A stretch of 64,000 bases of DNA. Source: Hydractinia symbiolongicarpus. Taxonomy: Eukaryota > Cnidaria > Hydrozoa > Anthoathecata > Hydractiniidae. A program made the translations under genes and the position numbers. Below are positions 24,156 through 36,479 of the stretch, one piece after another (position 1 is the stretch's first letter; every line of letters begins with the position of its first letter). The notes below the pieces were generated by a model. That model was given only the letters and a program-made list of their open reading frames with translations. It made no database searches and was not told the origin of the DNA. Location: positions 496,001 to 560,000 of the forward strand of contig NC_079877.1 in the NCBI RefSeq assembly GCF_029227915.1, in the 5' to 3' direction.

Positions 24156-26591
24156 AAACTGATTTCCCGAACGATTTTTTAAATTATTTTTTCACCACTA
24201 AAACGCATGAGACTTGTAGTTTTCAAAAATATTTTCATTTTTGATGAGACGCTGAATAAAAGAAGTTTAATCGCCGGCAAACGAAAACCCGCGAATTCCC
24301 GTAAATCCCGGGCTTGGCCCGTATAGTCGAATGTATACAAAGAAAGTACCTTGGGAGTAAACTCATTTCCAGAACGATTTTTTAAATTACCTTTTCACCA
24401 CTAAAACGCATGAGACTTGTAGTTTTCAAAAATGTTTTCATTTTTGATGAGACGCTTGATGAAAGAGGTTTAATCGCCGGCAAACGAAAACTAGCGATTT
24501 CCCGTAAATCCCGAGCTAGGCCCGCATAGTCGAATGTATACAAAGAAAGTATCTAGGAAGTAAACTGATTTCCCGAACGATTTTTTAAATTATTTTTTCA
24601 CCACTAAAACGCATGAGACTTGTAGTTTTCAAAAATGTTTTCATTTTTGATGAGACGCTTAATGAAAGAGGTTTAATCGGCGGCACACTAAAACCCGCGA
24701 TTTCCCGTAAATCCCGGACTCGGCCCGTATAGTCGAAAGTTTACAAAGAAAGTACCCTGCGAGTAAACTCATTTCCAGAACGATTTTTTAAATTATCTTT
24801 TCACCACTAAAACGCATGAGACTTGTAGTTTTCAAAAATGTTTTCACTTTTGATGAGACGCTGAATAAAAGACGTTTAATCGCCGGCAAACGAAAACCCG
24901 CGAATTCCCGTAAATCTCGGACTCGGTCCGTATAGCCAAAAGTATACAAAGAAAGTATCTAGGAAGTAAACTGATTTCCCGAACGATTTTTTAAATTATT
25001 TTTTCACCACTAAAACGCATGAGACTTGTAGTTTTCAAAAATGTTTTCATTTTTGATGAGACGCTGAATAAAAGAAGTTTAATCGCCGGCAAACGAAAAC
25101 CCGCGAATTCCCGTAAATCCCGGGCTTGGCCCGTATAGTCGAATGTATACAAAGAAAGTACCTTGGGAGTAAACTCATTTCCAGAACGATTTTTTAAATT
25201 ATCTTTTCACCACTAAAACGCATGAGACTTGTAGTTTTCAAAAATGTTTTCATTTTTGATGAGACGCTTAATGAAAGAGGTTTAATCGCCGGCAAACGAA
25301 AATTAGCGATTTCCCGTAAATCCCGAGCTAGGCCCGCCTAGTCGAATGTATACAAAGAAAGTATCTAGGAAGTAAACTGATTTCCCGAACGATTTTTTAA
25401 ATTATTTTTTCACCACTAAAACGCATGAGACTTGTAGTTTTCAAAAATGTTTTCATTTTTGATGAGACGCTTAATGAAAGAGGTTTAATCGGCGGCAAAC
25501 TAAAACCCGCGATTTCCCGTAAATCCCGGACTCGGCCCGTATAGTCGAAAGTATACAAAGAAAGTACCCTGCGAGTAAACTCATTTCCAGAACGATTTTT
25601 TAAATTATCTTTTCACCACTAAAACGCATGAGACTTGTAGTTTTCAAAAATGTTTTCACTTTTGATGAGACGCTGAATAAAAGACGTTTAATCGCCGGCA
25701 AACGAAAACCCGCGAATTCCCGTAAATCTCGGACTCGGTCCGTATAGCCAAAAGTATACAAAGAAAGTATCTAGGAAGTAAACTGATTTTCCGAACGATT
25801 TTTTAAATTATTTTTTCACCACTAAAACGCATGAGACTTGTAGTTTTCAAAAATGTTTTCATTTTTGATGAGACGCTGAATAAAAGAAGTTTAATCGCCG
25901 GCAAACGAAAACCCGCGATTTCCCGTAAATCCCGGGCTTGGCCCGTATAGTCGAATGTATACAAAGAAAGTACCCTGGAAGTAAACTCATTTCCAGAACG
26001 ATTTTTTAAATTATCTTTTCACCACTAAAACGCATGAGACTTGTAGTTTTCAAAAATGTTTTCATTTTTGATGAGACGCTTAATGAAAGAGGTTTAATCG
26101 CCGGCAAACGAAAACTAGCGATTTCCCGTAAATCCCGAGCTAGGCCCGCCTAGTCGAATGTATACAAAGAAAGTATCTAGGAAGTAAACTGATTTCCCGA
26201 ACGATTTTTTAAATTATTTTTTCACCACTAAAACGCATGAGACTTGTAGTTTTCAAAAATGTTTTCATTTTTGATGAGACGCTTAATGAAAGAGGTTTAA
26301 TCGGCGGCAAACTAAAACCCGCGATTTCCCGTAAATCCCGGACTCGGCCCGTATAGTCGAAAGTATACAAAGAAAGTACCCTGCGAGTAAACTCATTTCC
26401 AGAACGATTTTTTAAATTATCTTTTCACCACTAAAACGCATGAGACTTGTAGTTTTCAAAAATGTTTTCACTTTTGATGAGACGCTGAATAAAAGACGTT
26501 TAATCGCCGGCAAACGAAAACCCGCGAATTCCCGTAAATCTCGGACTCGGTCCGTATAGCCAAAAGTATACAAAGAAAGTATCTAGGAAGT
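24156..26591 (+). repeat. Three tandem copies of a 4-unit ABCD repeat (812 bp)
   Basis: Copies are 24156-24967, 24968-25779 and 25780-26591. A begins AAACTGATTTCC and has CCCGGGCTTGG. B has GCTTAATGAAAGAGG and GAGCTAGGCCCGC. C begins AAACTGATTTCC and has CGGCGGCA. D has TTTTCACTTTTGATG and CTCGGTCCG. The period is exact. Private substitutions, such as ATATTTTC in copy 1 A and GGCACACT in copy 1 C, separate the copies by a handful of bases. Confidence 0.92.
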
Positions 26592-27606
26592 AAACTGATT
26601 TCCCGAACGATTTTTTAAATTATTTTTTCACCACTAAAACGCATGAGACTTGTAGTTTTCAAAAATGTTTTCATTTTTGATGAGACGCTGAATAAAAGAA
26701 GTTTAATCGCCGGCAAACGAAAACCCGCGATTTCCCGTAAATCCCGGGCTTGGCCCGTATAGTCGAATGTATACAAAGAAAGTACCCTGGAAGTAAACTC
26801 ATTTCCAGAACGATTTTTTAAATTATCTTTTCACCACTAAAACGCATGAGACTTGCAGTTTTCAAAAATGTTTTCATTTTTGATGAGACGCTGAATAAAA
26901 GAAGTTTAATCGCCGGCAAACGAAAACCCGCGAATTCCCGTAAATCCCGGACTCGGCCCGTATAGCCAAAAGTATACAAAGAAAGTATCCAGGAAGTAAA
27001 CTCATTTCCCGAACGATTTTTTAAATTATTTTTTCACCACTAAAACGCATGAGACTCGTAGTTTTCAAAAATGTTTTCATTTTTGATGAGACGCTTAATG
27101 AAAGAGGTTTAATCGCCGGCAAACGAAAACTAGCGATTTCCCGTAAATCCCGAGCTAGGCCCGCATAGTCGAATGTATACAAAGAAAGTACCCAGGGAGT
27201 AAACTCATTTCCCGAACGATTTTTTAAATTATTTTTTCACCACTAAAACGCTTGAGACTTGTAGTTTTCAAAAATGTTTTCATTTTTGATGAGACGCTGA
27301 ATAAAAAAAGTTTAATCGGCGGCAAACTTAAACCCGCGATTTCCAGTAAATCCCGGACTCGGCCCGTATAGTTGAAAGTATACAAAGAAAGTACCCTGCG
27401 AGTAAACTCAATTCCAGAACGATTTTTTAAATTATCTTTTCACCACTAAAACGCATGAGACTTGTAGTTTTCAAAAATGTTTTCACTTTTGATGAGACGC
27501 TGAATAAAAGACGTTTAATCGCCGGCAAACGAAAACCCACGAATTCCCGTAAATCTCGGACTCGGTCCGTATAGCCAAAAGTATACAAAGAAAGTATCTA
27601 GGAAGT
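26592..27606 (+). repeat. 5-unit insert-like block interrupting the ABCD repeat
   Basis: Five units (1015 bp) replace the ABCD order between 26591 and 27607. The last four match the units at 22329-23140 (cytosine-tagged CTTGCAG, GACTCGTAG, GCTTGAGACTTG, then D). Private changes include AAACTTAAACCC and TTTCCAGTAAATC. It looks like an earlier 5-unit arrangement left between expansions of ABCD, or brought back by exchange. Confidence 0.8.
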
Positions 27607-28824
27607 AAACTGATTTCCCGAACGATTTTTTAAATTATTTTTTCACCACTAAAACGCATGACACTTGTAGTTTTCAAAAATGTTTTCATTTTTGATGAGA
27701 CGCTGAATAAAAGAAGTTTAATCGCCGGCAAACGGAAACCCGCAAATTCCCGTAAATCCCGGGCTTGGCCCGTATAGTCGAATGTATACAAAGAAAGTAC
27801 CTTGGGAGTAAACTCATTTCCAGAACGATTTTTTAAATTATCTTTTCACCACTAAAACGCATGAGACTTGTAGTTTTCAAAAATGTTTTCATTTTTGATG
27901 AGACGCTTAATGAAAGAGGTTTAATCGCCGGCAAACGAAAACTAGCGATTTCCCGTAAATCCCGAGCTAGGCCCGCATAGTCGAATGTATACAAGGAAAG
28001 TATCTAGGAAGAAAACTGATTTCCCGAACGATTTTTTAAATTATTTTTTCACCACTAAAACGCATGAGACTTGTAGTTTTCAAAAATGTTTTCATTTTTG
28101 ATGAGACGCTTAATGAAAGAGGTTTAATCGGCGGCAAACTAAAACCCGCGATTTCCCGTAAATCCCGGACTCGGCCCGTATAGTCGAAAGTATACAAAGA
28201 AAGTACCCTGCGAGTAAACTCATTTCCAGAACGATTTTTTAAATTATCTTTTCACCACTAAAACGCATGAGACTTGTAGTTTTCAAAAATGTTTTCACTT
28301 TTGATGAGACGCTGAATAAAAGACGTTTAATCGCCGGCAAACGAAAACCCGCGAATTCCCGTAAATCTCGGACTCGGTCCGTATAGCCAAAAGTATACAA
28401 AGAAAGTATCTAGGAAGTAAACTGATTTCCCGAACGATTTTTTAAATTATTTTTTCACCACTAAAACGCATGAGACTTGTAGTTTTCAAAAATGTTTGCA
28501 TTTTTGATGAGACGCTGAATAAAAGAAGTTTAATCGCCGGCAAACGAAAACCCGCGAATTCCCGTAAATCCGGGGCTTGGCCCGTATAGTCGAATGTATA
28601 CAAAGAAAGTACCTTGGGAGTAAACTCATTTCCAGAACGATTTTTTAAATTATCTTTTCACCACTAAAACGCATGAGACTTGAAGTTTTCAAAAATGTTT
28701 TCATTTTTGATGAGACGCTTAATGAAAGAGGTTTAATCGCCGGCAAACGAAAACTAGCGATTTCCCGTAAATCCCGAGCTAGGCCCGCATAGTCGAATGT
28801 ATACAAAGAAAGTATCTAGGAAGT
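27607..28824 (+). repeat. Further ABCD copy plus AB
   Basis: Bases 27607-28418 are a fourth complete ABCD copy and 28419-28824 are a following AB pair. The tag TTTTCACTTTTGATG near 28292 marks D. Copy-specific changes include GATAAACTG-like AGAAAACTGATTTCC at 28011 and ATGTTTGCATTTTTG at 28492. Confidence 0.85.
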
Positions 28825-29841
28825 AAACTGATTTCCCGAACGATTTTTTAAATTATTTTTTCACCACTAAAACGCATGAGACTTGTAGTTTTCAAAAATG
28901 TTTTCATTTTTAAATGAGACGCTGAATAAAAGAAGTTTAATCGCCGGCAAACGAAAACCCGCGAATTCCTTGTAAATTCCGTGCTTGGCCCGTATAGTCG
29001 AATGTATACAAAGAAAGTACCTTGGGAGTAAACTCATTTCCAGAACGATTTTTTAAATTATCTTTTCACCACTAAAACGCATGAGACTTGCAGTTTTCAA
29101 AAATGTTTTCATTTTTGATGAGACGCTGAATAAAAGAAGTTTAATCGCCGGCAAACGAAAACCCGCGAATTCCCGTAAATCCCGGACTCGGCCCGTATAG
29201 CCAAAAGTATACAAAGAAAGTATCCAGGAAGTAAACTCATTTCCCGAACGATTTTTTAAATTATTTTTTCACCACTAAAACGCATGAGACTCGTAGTTTT
29301 CAAAAATGTTTTCATTTTTGATGAGACGCTTAATGAAAGAGGTTTAATCGCCGGCAAACGAAAACTAGCGATTTCCCGTAAATCCCGAGCTAGGCCCGCA
29401 TAGTCGAATGTATACAAAGAAAGTACCCAGGGAGTAAACTCATTTCCCGAACGATTTTTTAAATTATTTTTTCACCACTAAAACGCTTGAGACTTGTAGT
29501 TTTCAAAAATGTTTTCATTTTTGATGAGACGCTTAATGAAAGAGGTTTAATTGCTGGCAAACGAAAACCCGCGATTTCCCGTAAATCCCGGGCTTGGCCC
29601 GTATAGTCGAATGTATACAAAGAAAGTACCCTGGGAGTAAACTCATTTCCAGAACGATTTTTTAAATTATCTTTTCACCACTAAAACGCATGAGACTTGC
29701 AGTTTTCAAAAATGTTTTCATTTTTGATGAGACGCTGAATAAAAAAAGTTTAATCGCCGGCAAACGAAAACCCGCGAATTCCCGTAAATCTCGGACTCGG
29801 CCCGTATAGCCAAAAGTATAAAAAGAAAGTATCCAGGAAGT
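28825..29841 (+). repeat. Degenerate end of ABCD domain
   Basis: The unit starting 28825 has two 1-base insertions (near 28911, TTTTTAAATGAG, and near 28970, ATTCCTTGTAAATTCC), restoring the array phase that was off by two since the 7-unit block. The following units resemble those at 26795-27200 and 19284-19690, with no repeated order of their own. Confidence 0.7.
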
Positions 29842-29982
29842 AAACTCATTTCCCGAACGATTTTTTAATGAGACGCTGAATAAAATAAGTTTAATCGCCG
29901 GCAAACGAAAACCCGCGATTTCCCGTAAATCCCGGGCTTGGCCCATATAGTCGAATATATACAAAGAAAGTACCCTGTGAGT
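29842..29982 (+). repeat. Truncated satellite unit (141 bp, 62-bp internal deletion)
   Basis: The unit starts normally at AAACTCATTTCCCGAACG and then runs from TTTTTTAA directly into TGAGACGCTG near 29868. The missing 62 bases are consensus positions 27-88 or 28-89, so the dyad, the second T6 run and the CACCACT block are all absent. A single A is shared at the ends of the deletion, so there is almost no microhomology. This is the only large length change seen in the window, and no other unit shares it. Confidence 0.93.
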
Positions 29983-31403
29983 AAACTCATTTCCATAACG
30001 ATTTTTTAAATTATCTTTTCAGCACTAAAACGCATGAGACTTGCAGTTTTCAAAAATGTTTTCATTTTTGATGAGACGCTGAATAAAAGAAGTTTAATCG
30101 CCGGCAAACGAAAACACGCGAATTCCTGTAAATCTCGGACTCGGCCCGTATAGCCAAAAGTATACAATGAAAGTATCCAGGAAGTAAACTCATTTCCCGA
30201 ACGATTTTTTAAGATATTTTTTCACCACTAAAACGCATGAGACTTGTAGTTTTCAAAAATGTTTTCATTTTTGATGAGACGCTGAATAAAAGAAGTTTAA
30301 TCGCCGGCAAACGAAAACCCGCGATTTCCCGTAAATCCCGGGCTTGGCCCATATAGTCGAATATATACAAAGAAAGTACCCTGTGAGTAAACTCATTTCC
30401 ATAACGGTTTTTTAAATTATCTTTTCACCACTAAAACGCATGCGACTCGTAGTTTTCAAAAATGTTTGCATTTTTGATGAGACGCGGAATAAAAGAAGTT
30501 TAATCGCCGGCAAACGAAAACCCGCGATTTCCCGTAAATCCCGGGCTTGGCCCGTATAGTCGAATGTATACAAAGAAAGTACCCTGGGAGTAAACTCATT
30601 TCCAGAACGATTTTTTAAATTATCTTTTCACCACTAAAACGCATGAGACTTGCAGTTTTCAAAAATGTTTTCATTTTTGATGAGACGCTGAATAAAAGAA
30701 GTTTAATCGCCGGCAAACGAAAACCCGCGATTTCCCGTAAATCCCGGGCTTGTTCCATATAGTCGAATATATACAAAGAAAGTACCCTGTGAGTAAACTC
30801 ATTTCCATAACGATTTTTTAAATTATCTTTTCACCACTAAAACGCATGAGACTCGTAATTTCCAAAAATGTTTTCATTTTTGATGAGACGCGGAATAAAA
30901 GAAGTTTATTCGCCGGCAAACGAAAACCCGCGATTTCCCGTAAATCCCGGGCTTGGCCCGTATAGTCGAATGTATACAAAGAAAGTACCCTGGGAGTAAA
31001 CTCATTTCCAGAACGATTTTTTAAATTATCTTTTCACCACTAAAACGCACGAGACTCGTAATTTCCAAAAATGTTTTCATTTTTGATGAGACGCGGAATA
31101 AAAGAAGTTTATTCGCCGGCAAACGAAAACCCGCGATTTCCCGTAAATCCCGGGCTTGGCCCGTATAGTCGAATGTATACAAAGAAAGTACCCTGGGAGT
31201 AAACTCATTTCCAGAACGATTTTTTAAATTATCTTTTCACCACTAAAACGCATGAGACTTGTAGTTTTCAAAAATGTTTTCATTTTTGATGAGACGCTGA
31301 ATAAAAAAAGTTTAATCGCCGGCAAACTAAAACCCGCGATTTCCCGTAAATCCCGGACTCGGCCCGTATAGTCAAAAGTATACAAAGAAAGTACCCTGCG
31401 AGT
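29983..31403 (+). repeat. Mixed units with a single-unit tandem duplication
   Basis: Units at 30795-30997 and 30998-31200 share the private variants CTCGTAATTTCCAAAAATG and GTTTATTCGCC and are a one-unit (203-bp) duplication. They differ near the left end (CATAACG against CAGAACG) and at GCATGAG against GCACGAG. Other units in this stretch are of the GACTCGTAG/GCGGAATAAAAG and CTTGCAG subtypes. The unit at 30186 has AAGATATTTTTTC in place of AAATTATTTTTTC. Confidence 0.75.
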
Positions 31404-32417
31404 AAACTCATTTCCAGAACGATTTTTTAAATTATCTTTTCACCACTAAAACGCATGAGACTTGTAGTTTTCAAAAATGTTTTCATTTTTGATGAGACGC
31501 TGAATAAAAGAAGTTTAATCGCCGGCAAACGAAAACCCGCGAATTCCCGTAAATCTCGGACTCGGCCCGTATAGCCAAAAGTATACAAAGAAAGTATCCA
31601 GGAAGTAAACTCATTTCCCGAACGATTTTTTCAATTATTTTTTCACCACTAAAACGCATGAGACTTGTAGTTTTCAAAAATGTTTTCATTTTTGATGAGA
31701 CGCTGAATAAAAGAAGTTTAATCGCCGGCAAACTAAAACCCGCGATTTTCCGTAAATCCCGCGCTTGGCCCGTATAGTCAAAAGTATGCAAAGAAACTAC
31801 CCAGGGAGTAAACTCATTTCCCGAACGATTTTTTAAATTATTTTTTCAACACTAAAACGCAGAGACTTGTAGTTTTTAAAAATTTTTTTATATTTGATGA
31901 GACGCTGAATAAAAGAAGTTTAATCGCCGGCAAACGAAAACCCGCGATTTGCCGTAAATCTCGGACTCGGCCCATATAGTCAAAAGTATACAGAGATAGT
32001 ACCCAGGAAGTAAACTCATTTCTCGAACGATTTTTTAAATTATTTTTTCGCCACTATAACGCGTGAGACTTGTAGTTTTCAAAAATGTTTTCATTTTTGA
32101 TGAGACGCTTAATGAAAGAGGTTTAATCGCCGGCAAACGAAAACTAGCGATTTCCCGTAAATCCCGAGTTAGGCCCGTATAGTCGAATGTATACAAAGAA
32201 AGTACCCAGGGAGTAAACTCATTTCCCGAACGATTTTTTAAATTATTTTTTCACCACTAAAACGCATGAGACTTGTAGTTTTCAAAAATGTTTTCATTTT
32301 TGATGAGACGCTGAATAAAAAAAGTTTAATCGCCGGCAAACTAAAACCCGCGATTTCCCGTAAATCCCGGATTCGGCCCGTATAGTCAAAAGTATACAAA
32401 GAAAGTACCCTGCGAGT

Positions 32418-32620
32418 AAACTCATTTCCAGAACGATTTTTTATATTATCTTTTCGCCACTATAACGCGTGAGACTTGTAGTTTTCAAAAATGTTTTCAT
32501 TTTTGATGAGACGCTTAATGAAAGAGGTTTAATCGCCGGCAAACGAAAACTAGCGATTTCCCGTAAATCCCGAGTTAGGCCCGTATAGTCGAATGTATAC
32601 AAAGAAAGTACCCAGGGAGT
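32418..32620 (+). repeat. Chimeric satellite unit (V/S)
   Basis: The left part (CCAGAACGATTTTTTATATT, then ATCTTTTC) belongs to the V subtype seen at 32824. The right part (GCCACTATAACGCG, GCTTAATGAAAG, GAGTTAGG) belongs to S. The join lies within TCTTTTC near 32455. It marks the junction of the two-unit ST duplication. Confidence 0.75.
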
Positions 32621-34448
32621 AAACTCATTTCCCGAACGATTTTTTAAATTATTTTTTCACCACTAAAACGCATGAGACTTGTAGTTTTCAAAAATGTTTT
32701 CATTTTTGATGAGACGCTGAATAAAAAAAGTTTAATCGCCGGCAAACTAAAACCCGCGATTTCCCGTAAATCCCGGATTCGGCCCGTATAGTCAAAAGTA
32801 TACAAAGAAAGTACCCTGCGAGTAAACTCATTTCCAGAACGATTTTTTATATTATCTTTTCACCACTAAAACGCATGAGACTTGTAGTTTTCAAAAATGT
32901 TTTCATTTTTGATGAGACGCTGAATAAAAGAAGTTTAATCGCCGGCAAACGAAAACCCGCGAATTCCCGTAAATCCCGGGCTCGGCCCGTATAGCCAAGG
33001 GTATACAAAGAAAGTACCCAGGGAGTAAACTCATTTCCCGAACGATTTTTTCAATTATTTTTTCACCACTAAAACGCATAAGACTTGTAGTTTTCAAAAA
33101 TGTTTTCATTTTTGATGAGACGCTGAAAAAAAGAAGTTTAATCGCCGGCAAACGAAAACCCGCAATTTCCCGAAAATCCCGGACTCGGCCCGAATAGTCA
33201 AAAGTATACAGAGATAGTACCCAGGAAGTAAACTCATTTCCCGAACGATTTTTTAAATTATCTTTTCACTACTAAAACGTACGAGACTTGTAGTTTTCAA
33301 AAATGTTTTCATTTTTGATGAGACGCTGAATAAAAGATGTTTAATCGCCGGCAAACGAACACCCGCGAATTCCCGTAAATCCCGGACTCGGCCCGTATAG
33401 CCAAAAGTATACAAAGAAAGTATCCAGGAAGTAAACTCATTTTCCGAACGATTTTTTAAATTATTTTTTCACCACTAAAACGCATGAGACTTGTAGTTTT
33501 TAAAAAATCTTTTCATTTCTGATGAGACGCTGAATAAAAGAAGTTTAATCGCTGGCAAACGAAAACCCGCGAATTCCCGTAAATCCCGAGTTAGGCCCGT
33601 ATAGTCGAATGTATACAAAGAAAGTACCCAGGGAGTAAACTCATTTCCCGAACGATTTTTTAGATTATTTTTTCACCACTAAAACGCATGAGACTTGTAG
33701 TTTTTAAAAATGTTTTCATTTTTGATGAGACGCTGAATAAAAAAAGTTTAATCGCCGGCAAACTAAAACCCGCGATTTCCCGTAAATCCCGGACTCGGCC
33801 CGTATAGTCAAAAGTATACAAAGAAAGTACCCTGCGAGTAAACTCATTTCCAGAACGATTTTTTAAATTATCTTTTCACCACTAAAACGCATGAGACTTG
33901 TAGTTTTCAAAAATGTTTTCATTTTTGATGAGACGCTGAATAAAAGAAGTTTAATCGCCGGCAAACGAAAACCCGCGAATTCCCGTAAATCTCGGACTCG
34001 GCCCGTATAGCCAAAAGTATACAAAGAAAGTATCCAGGAAGTAAACTCATTTCCCGAACGATTTTTTCAATTATTTTTTCACCACTAAAACGCATGAGAC
34101 TTGTAGTTTTCAAAAATGTTTTCATTTTTGATGAGACGCTGAATAAAAGAAGTTTAATCGCCGGCAAACTAAAACCCGCGATTTTCCGTAAATCCCGCGC
34201 TTGGCCCGTATAGTCAAAAGTATGCAAAGAAACTACCCAGGGAGTAAACTCATTTCCCGAACGATTTTTTAAATTATTTTTTCAACACTAAAACGCATGA
34301 GACTTGTAGTTTTTAAAAATGTTTTTATTTTTGATGAGACGCTGAATAAAAGAAGTTTAATCGCCGGCAAACGAAAACCCGCGATTTGCCGTAAATCTCG
34401 GACTCGGCCCATATAGTCAAAAGTATACAGAGATAGTACCCAGGAAGT

Positions 34449-34651
34449 AAACTCATTTCGCGAACGATTTTTTAAATTATTTTTTCGCCACTATAACGCG
34501 TGAGACTTGTAGTTTTCAAAAATGTTTTCATTTTTGATGAGACGCTTAATGAAAGAGGTTTAATCGCCGGCAAACGAAAACTAGCGATTTCCCGTAAATC
34601 TCGGACTCGGCCCATATAGTCAAAAGTATACAGAGATAGTACCCAGGAAGT
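34449..34651 (+). repeat. Chimeric satellite unit (S/R)
   Basis: It begins as S (TTTCGCGAACG, CACTATAACGCG, AACTAGCG) but ends as R (CTCGGACTCGGCCCATATAG, ACAGAGATAGT). A normal S unit follows at 34652, carrying one extra T in its CATTTTTTG run. The pair is a single-unit gain by an exchange between neighbours R and S. Confidence 0.75.
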
Positions 34652-34855
34652 AAACTCATTTCGCGAACGATTTTTTAAATTATTTTTTCGCCACTATAAC
34701 GCGTGAGACTTGTAGTTTTCAAAAATGTTTTCATTTTTTGATGAGACGCTTAATGAAAGAGGTTTAATCGCCGGCAAACGAAAACTAGCGATTTCCCGTA
34801 AATCCCGAGTTAGGCCCGTATAGTCGAATGTATACAAAGAAAGTACCCAGGGAGT

Positions 34856-36479
34856 AAACTCATTTCCCGAACGATTTTTTAAATTATTTTTTCACCACTA
34901 AAACGCATGAGACTTGTAGTTTTCAAAAATGTTTTCATTTTTGATGAGACGCTGAATAAAAAAAGTTTAATCGCCGGCAAACTAAAACCCGCGATTTCCC
35001 GTAAATCCCGGACTCGGCCCGTATAGTCGAATGTATACAAAGAAAGTACCCTGCGAGTAAACTCATTTCCAGAACGATTTTTTAAATTATCTTTTCACCA
35101 CTAAAACGCATGAGACTTGTAGTTTTCAAAAATGTTTTCATTTTTGATGAGACGCTGAATAAAAGAAGTTTAATCGCCGGCAAACGAAAACCCGCGAATT
35201 CCCGTAAATCCCGGGCTCGGCCCGTATAGCCAAGGGTATACAAAGAAAGTACCCAGGGAGTAAACTAATTTCCCGAACGTTTTTTTAAATTATTTTTTCA
35301 CCACTAAAACGCATGAGACTTGTAGTTTTCAAAAATGTTTTCATTTTTGATGAGACGCTGAATAAAAGAAGTTTAATCGCCGGCAGACGAAAACCCGCGA
35401 ATTCCCGTAAATCCCGGTCTTGGCCCGTATAGTCAAAAGAATACAAAGAAAATACCCACGGAGTAAACTCATTTCCCGAACGATTTTTTAAATTATTTTT
35501 TCACCACTAAAACGTATGAGACTTGTAGTTTTCAAAAATGTTTTCATTTTTGATGAGACGCTGATTAAAAGAAGTTTAATCGCCGGCAAACGAAAACCCG
35601 CGATTTCCCGTAAATCCCGGACTCGGCCCGTATAGTCGAAAGTATACAAAGAAAGTACCCTGCGAGTAAACTCATTTCCCGAACGATTTTTTAAATTATT
35701 TTTTCACCACTAAAACGCATGAGACTTGTAGTTTTCAAAAATGTTTTCATTTTTGATGAGACGCTGAATAAAAGAAGTTTAATCACTGGCAAACGTAAAC
35801 CCGCAAATTCCCGTAAATCCCGGACTTGGCCCGTATAGTCAAAAGAATACAAAGAAAATACCCACGGAGTAAACTCATTTCCCGAACGATTTTTTAAATT
35901 ATTTTTTCACCACTAAAACGTATGAGACTTGTAGTTTTCAAAAATGTTTTCATTTTTGATGAGACGCTGATTAAAAGAAGTTTAATCGCCGGCAAACGAA
36001 AACCCGCGATTTCCCGTAAATCCCGGACTCGGCCCGTATAGTCGAAAGTATACAAAGAAAGTACCCTGCGAGTAAACTAATTTCCCAAACGATTTTTTAA
36101 ATTATTTTTTCACCACTAAAACGCATGAGACTTGTAGTTTTCAAAAATGTTTTCATTTTTGAGGAGACGCTGAATAAAAGAAGTTTAATCACTGGCAAAC
36201 GTAAACCCGCAAATTCCCGTAAATCCCGGACTCGGCCCGTATAGTCGAATATATACAAAGAAAGTGCCCTGTGAGTAAACTCATTTCCATAACGATTTTT
36301 TAAATTATCTTTTCACCACTAAAACGCATGAGACTCGTAGTTTTCAAAAATGTTTTCATTTTTGATGAGACGCGGAATAAAAGAAGTTTAATCGCTGGCA
36401 AACGAAAACCCGCGTTTTCCCGTAAATCCCGGACTCGGCCCGTATAGTCAAAAGTATACAAAGAAACTACCCAGGGAGT
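34856..36479 (+). repeat. Units T, V and a 2-unit (406-bp) tandem duplication
   Basis: Bases 35465-35870 and 35871-36276 are tandem copies of a two-unit block tagged by ACGTATGAG with GCTGATTAAAAG and AAGAATACAAAGAAAATACC before it. The stretch 35059-35870 matches 40135-40946 (offset 5076 bp, 25 units plus one base), and 35871-36479 matches 40541-41149 (offset 4670 bp). The right-hand region therefore has one copy of the two-unit block where this one has two. Confidence 0.8.

Larger units (their letters stand above)
31404..34855 (+). repeat. P-Q-R-S module, copied at 12 units (2436 bp)
   Basis: P-Q-R-S at 31404-32214 recurs at 33840-34651. P has CGAATTCCCG with TCTCGGACTCGG. Q has TTTTTTCAATTATT and CCGCGCTTGG with AGTATGCAAAG. 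R has TTCAACACTAAAAC, TTTGCCGTAAATC and GGCCCATATAG. S has CACTATAACGCG and GAGTTAGG. Copy 1 of R has lost a base (GCAGAGACTTG at 31859). Inside, 32012-32417 is duplicated as 32418-32823 (two units, ST). Confidence 0.82.
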
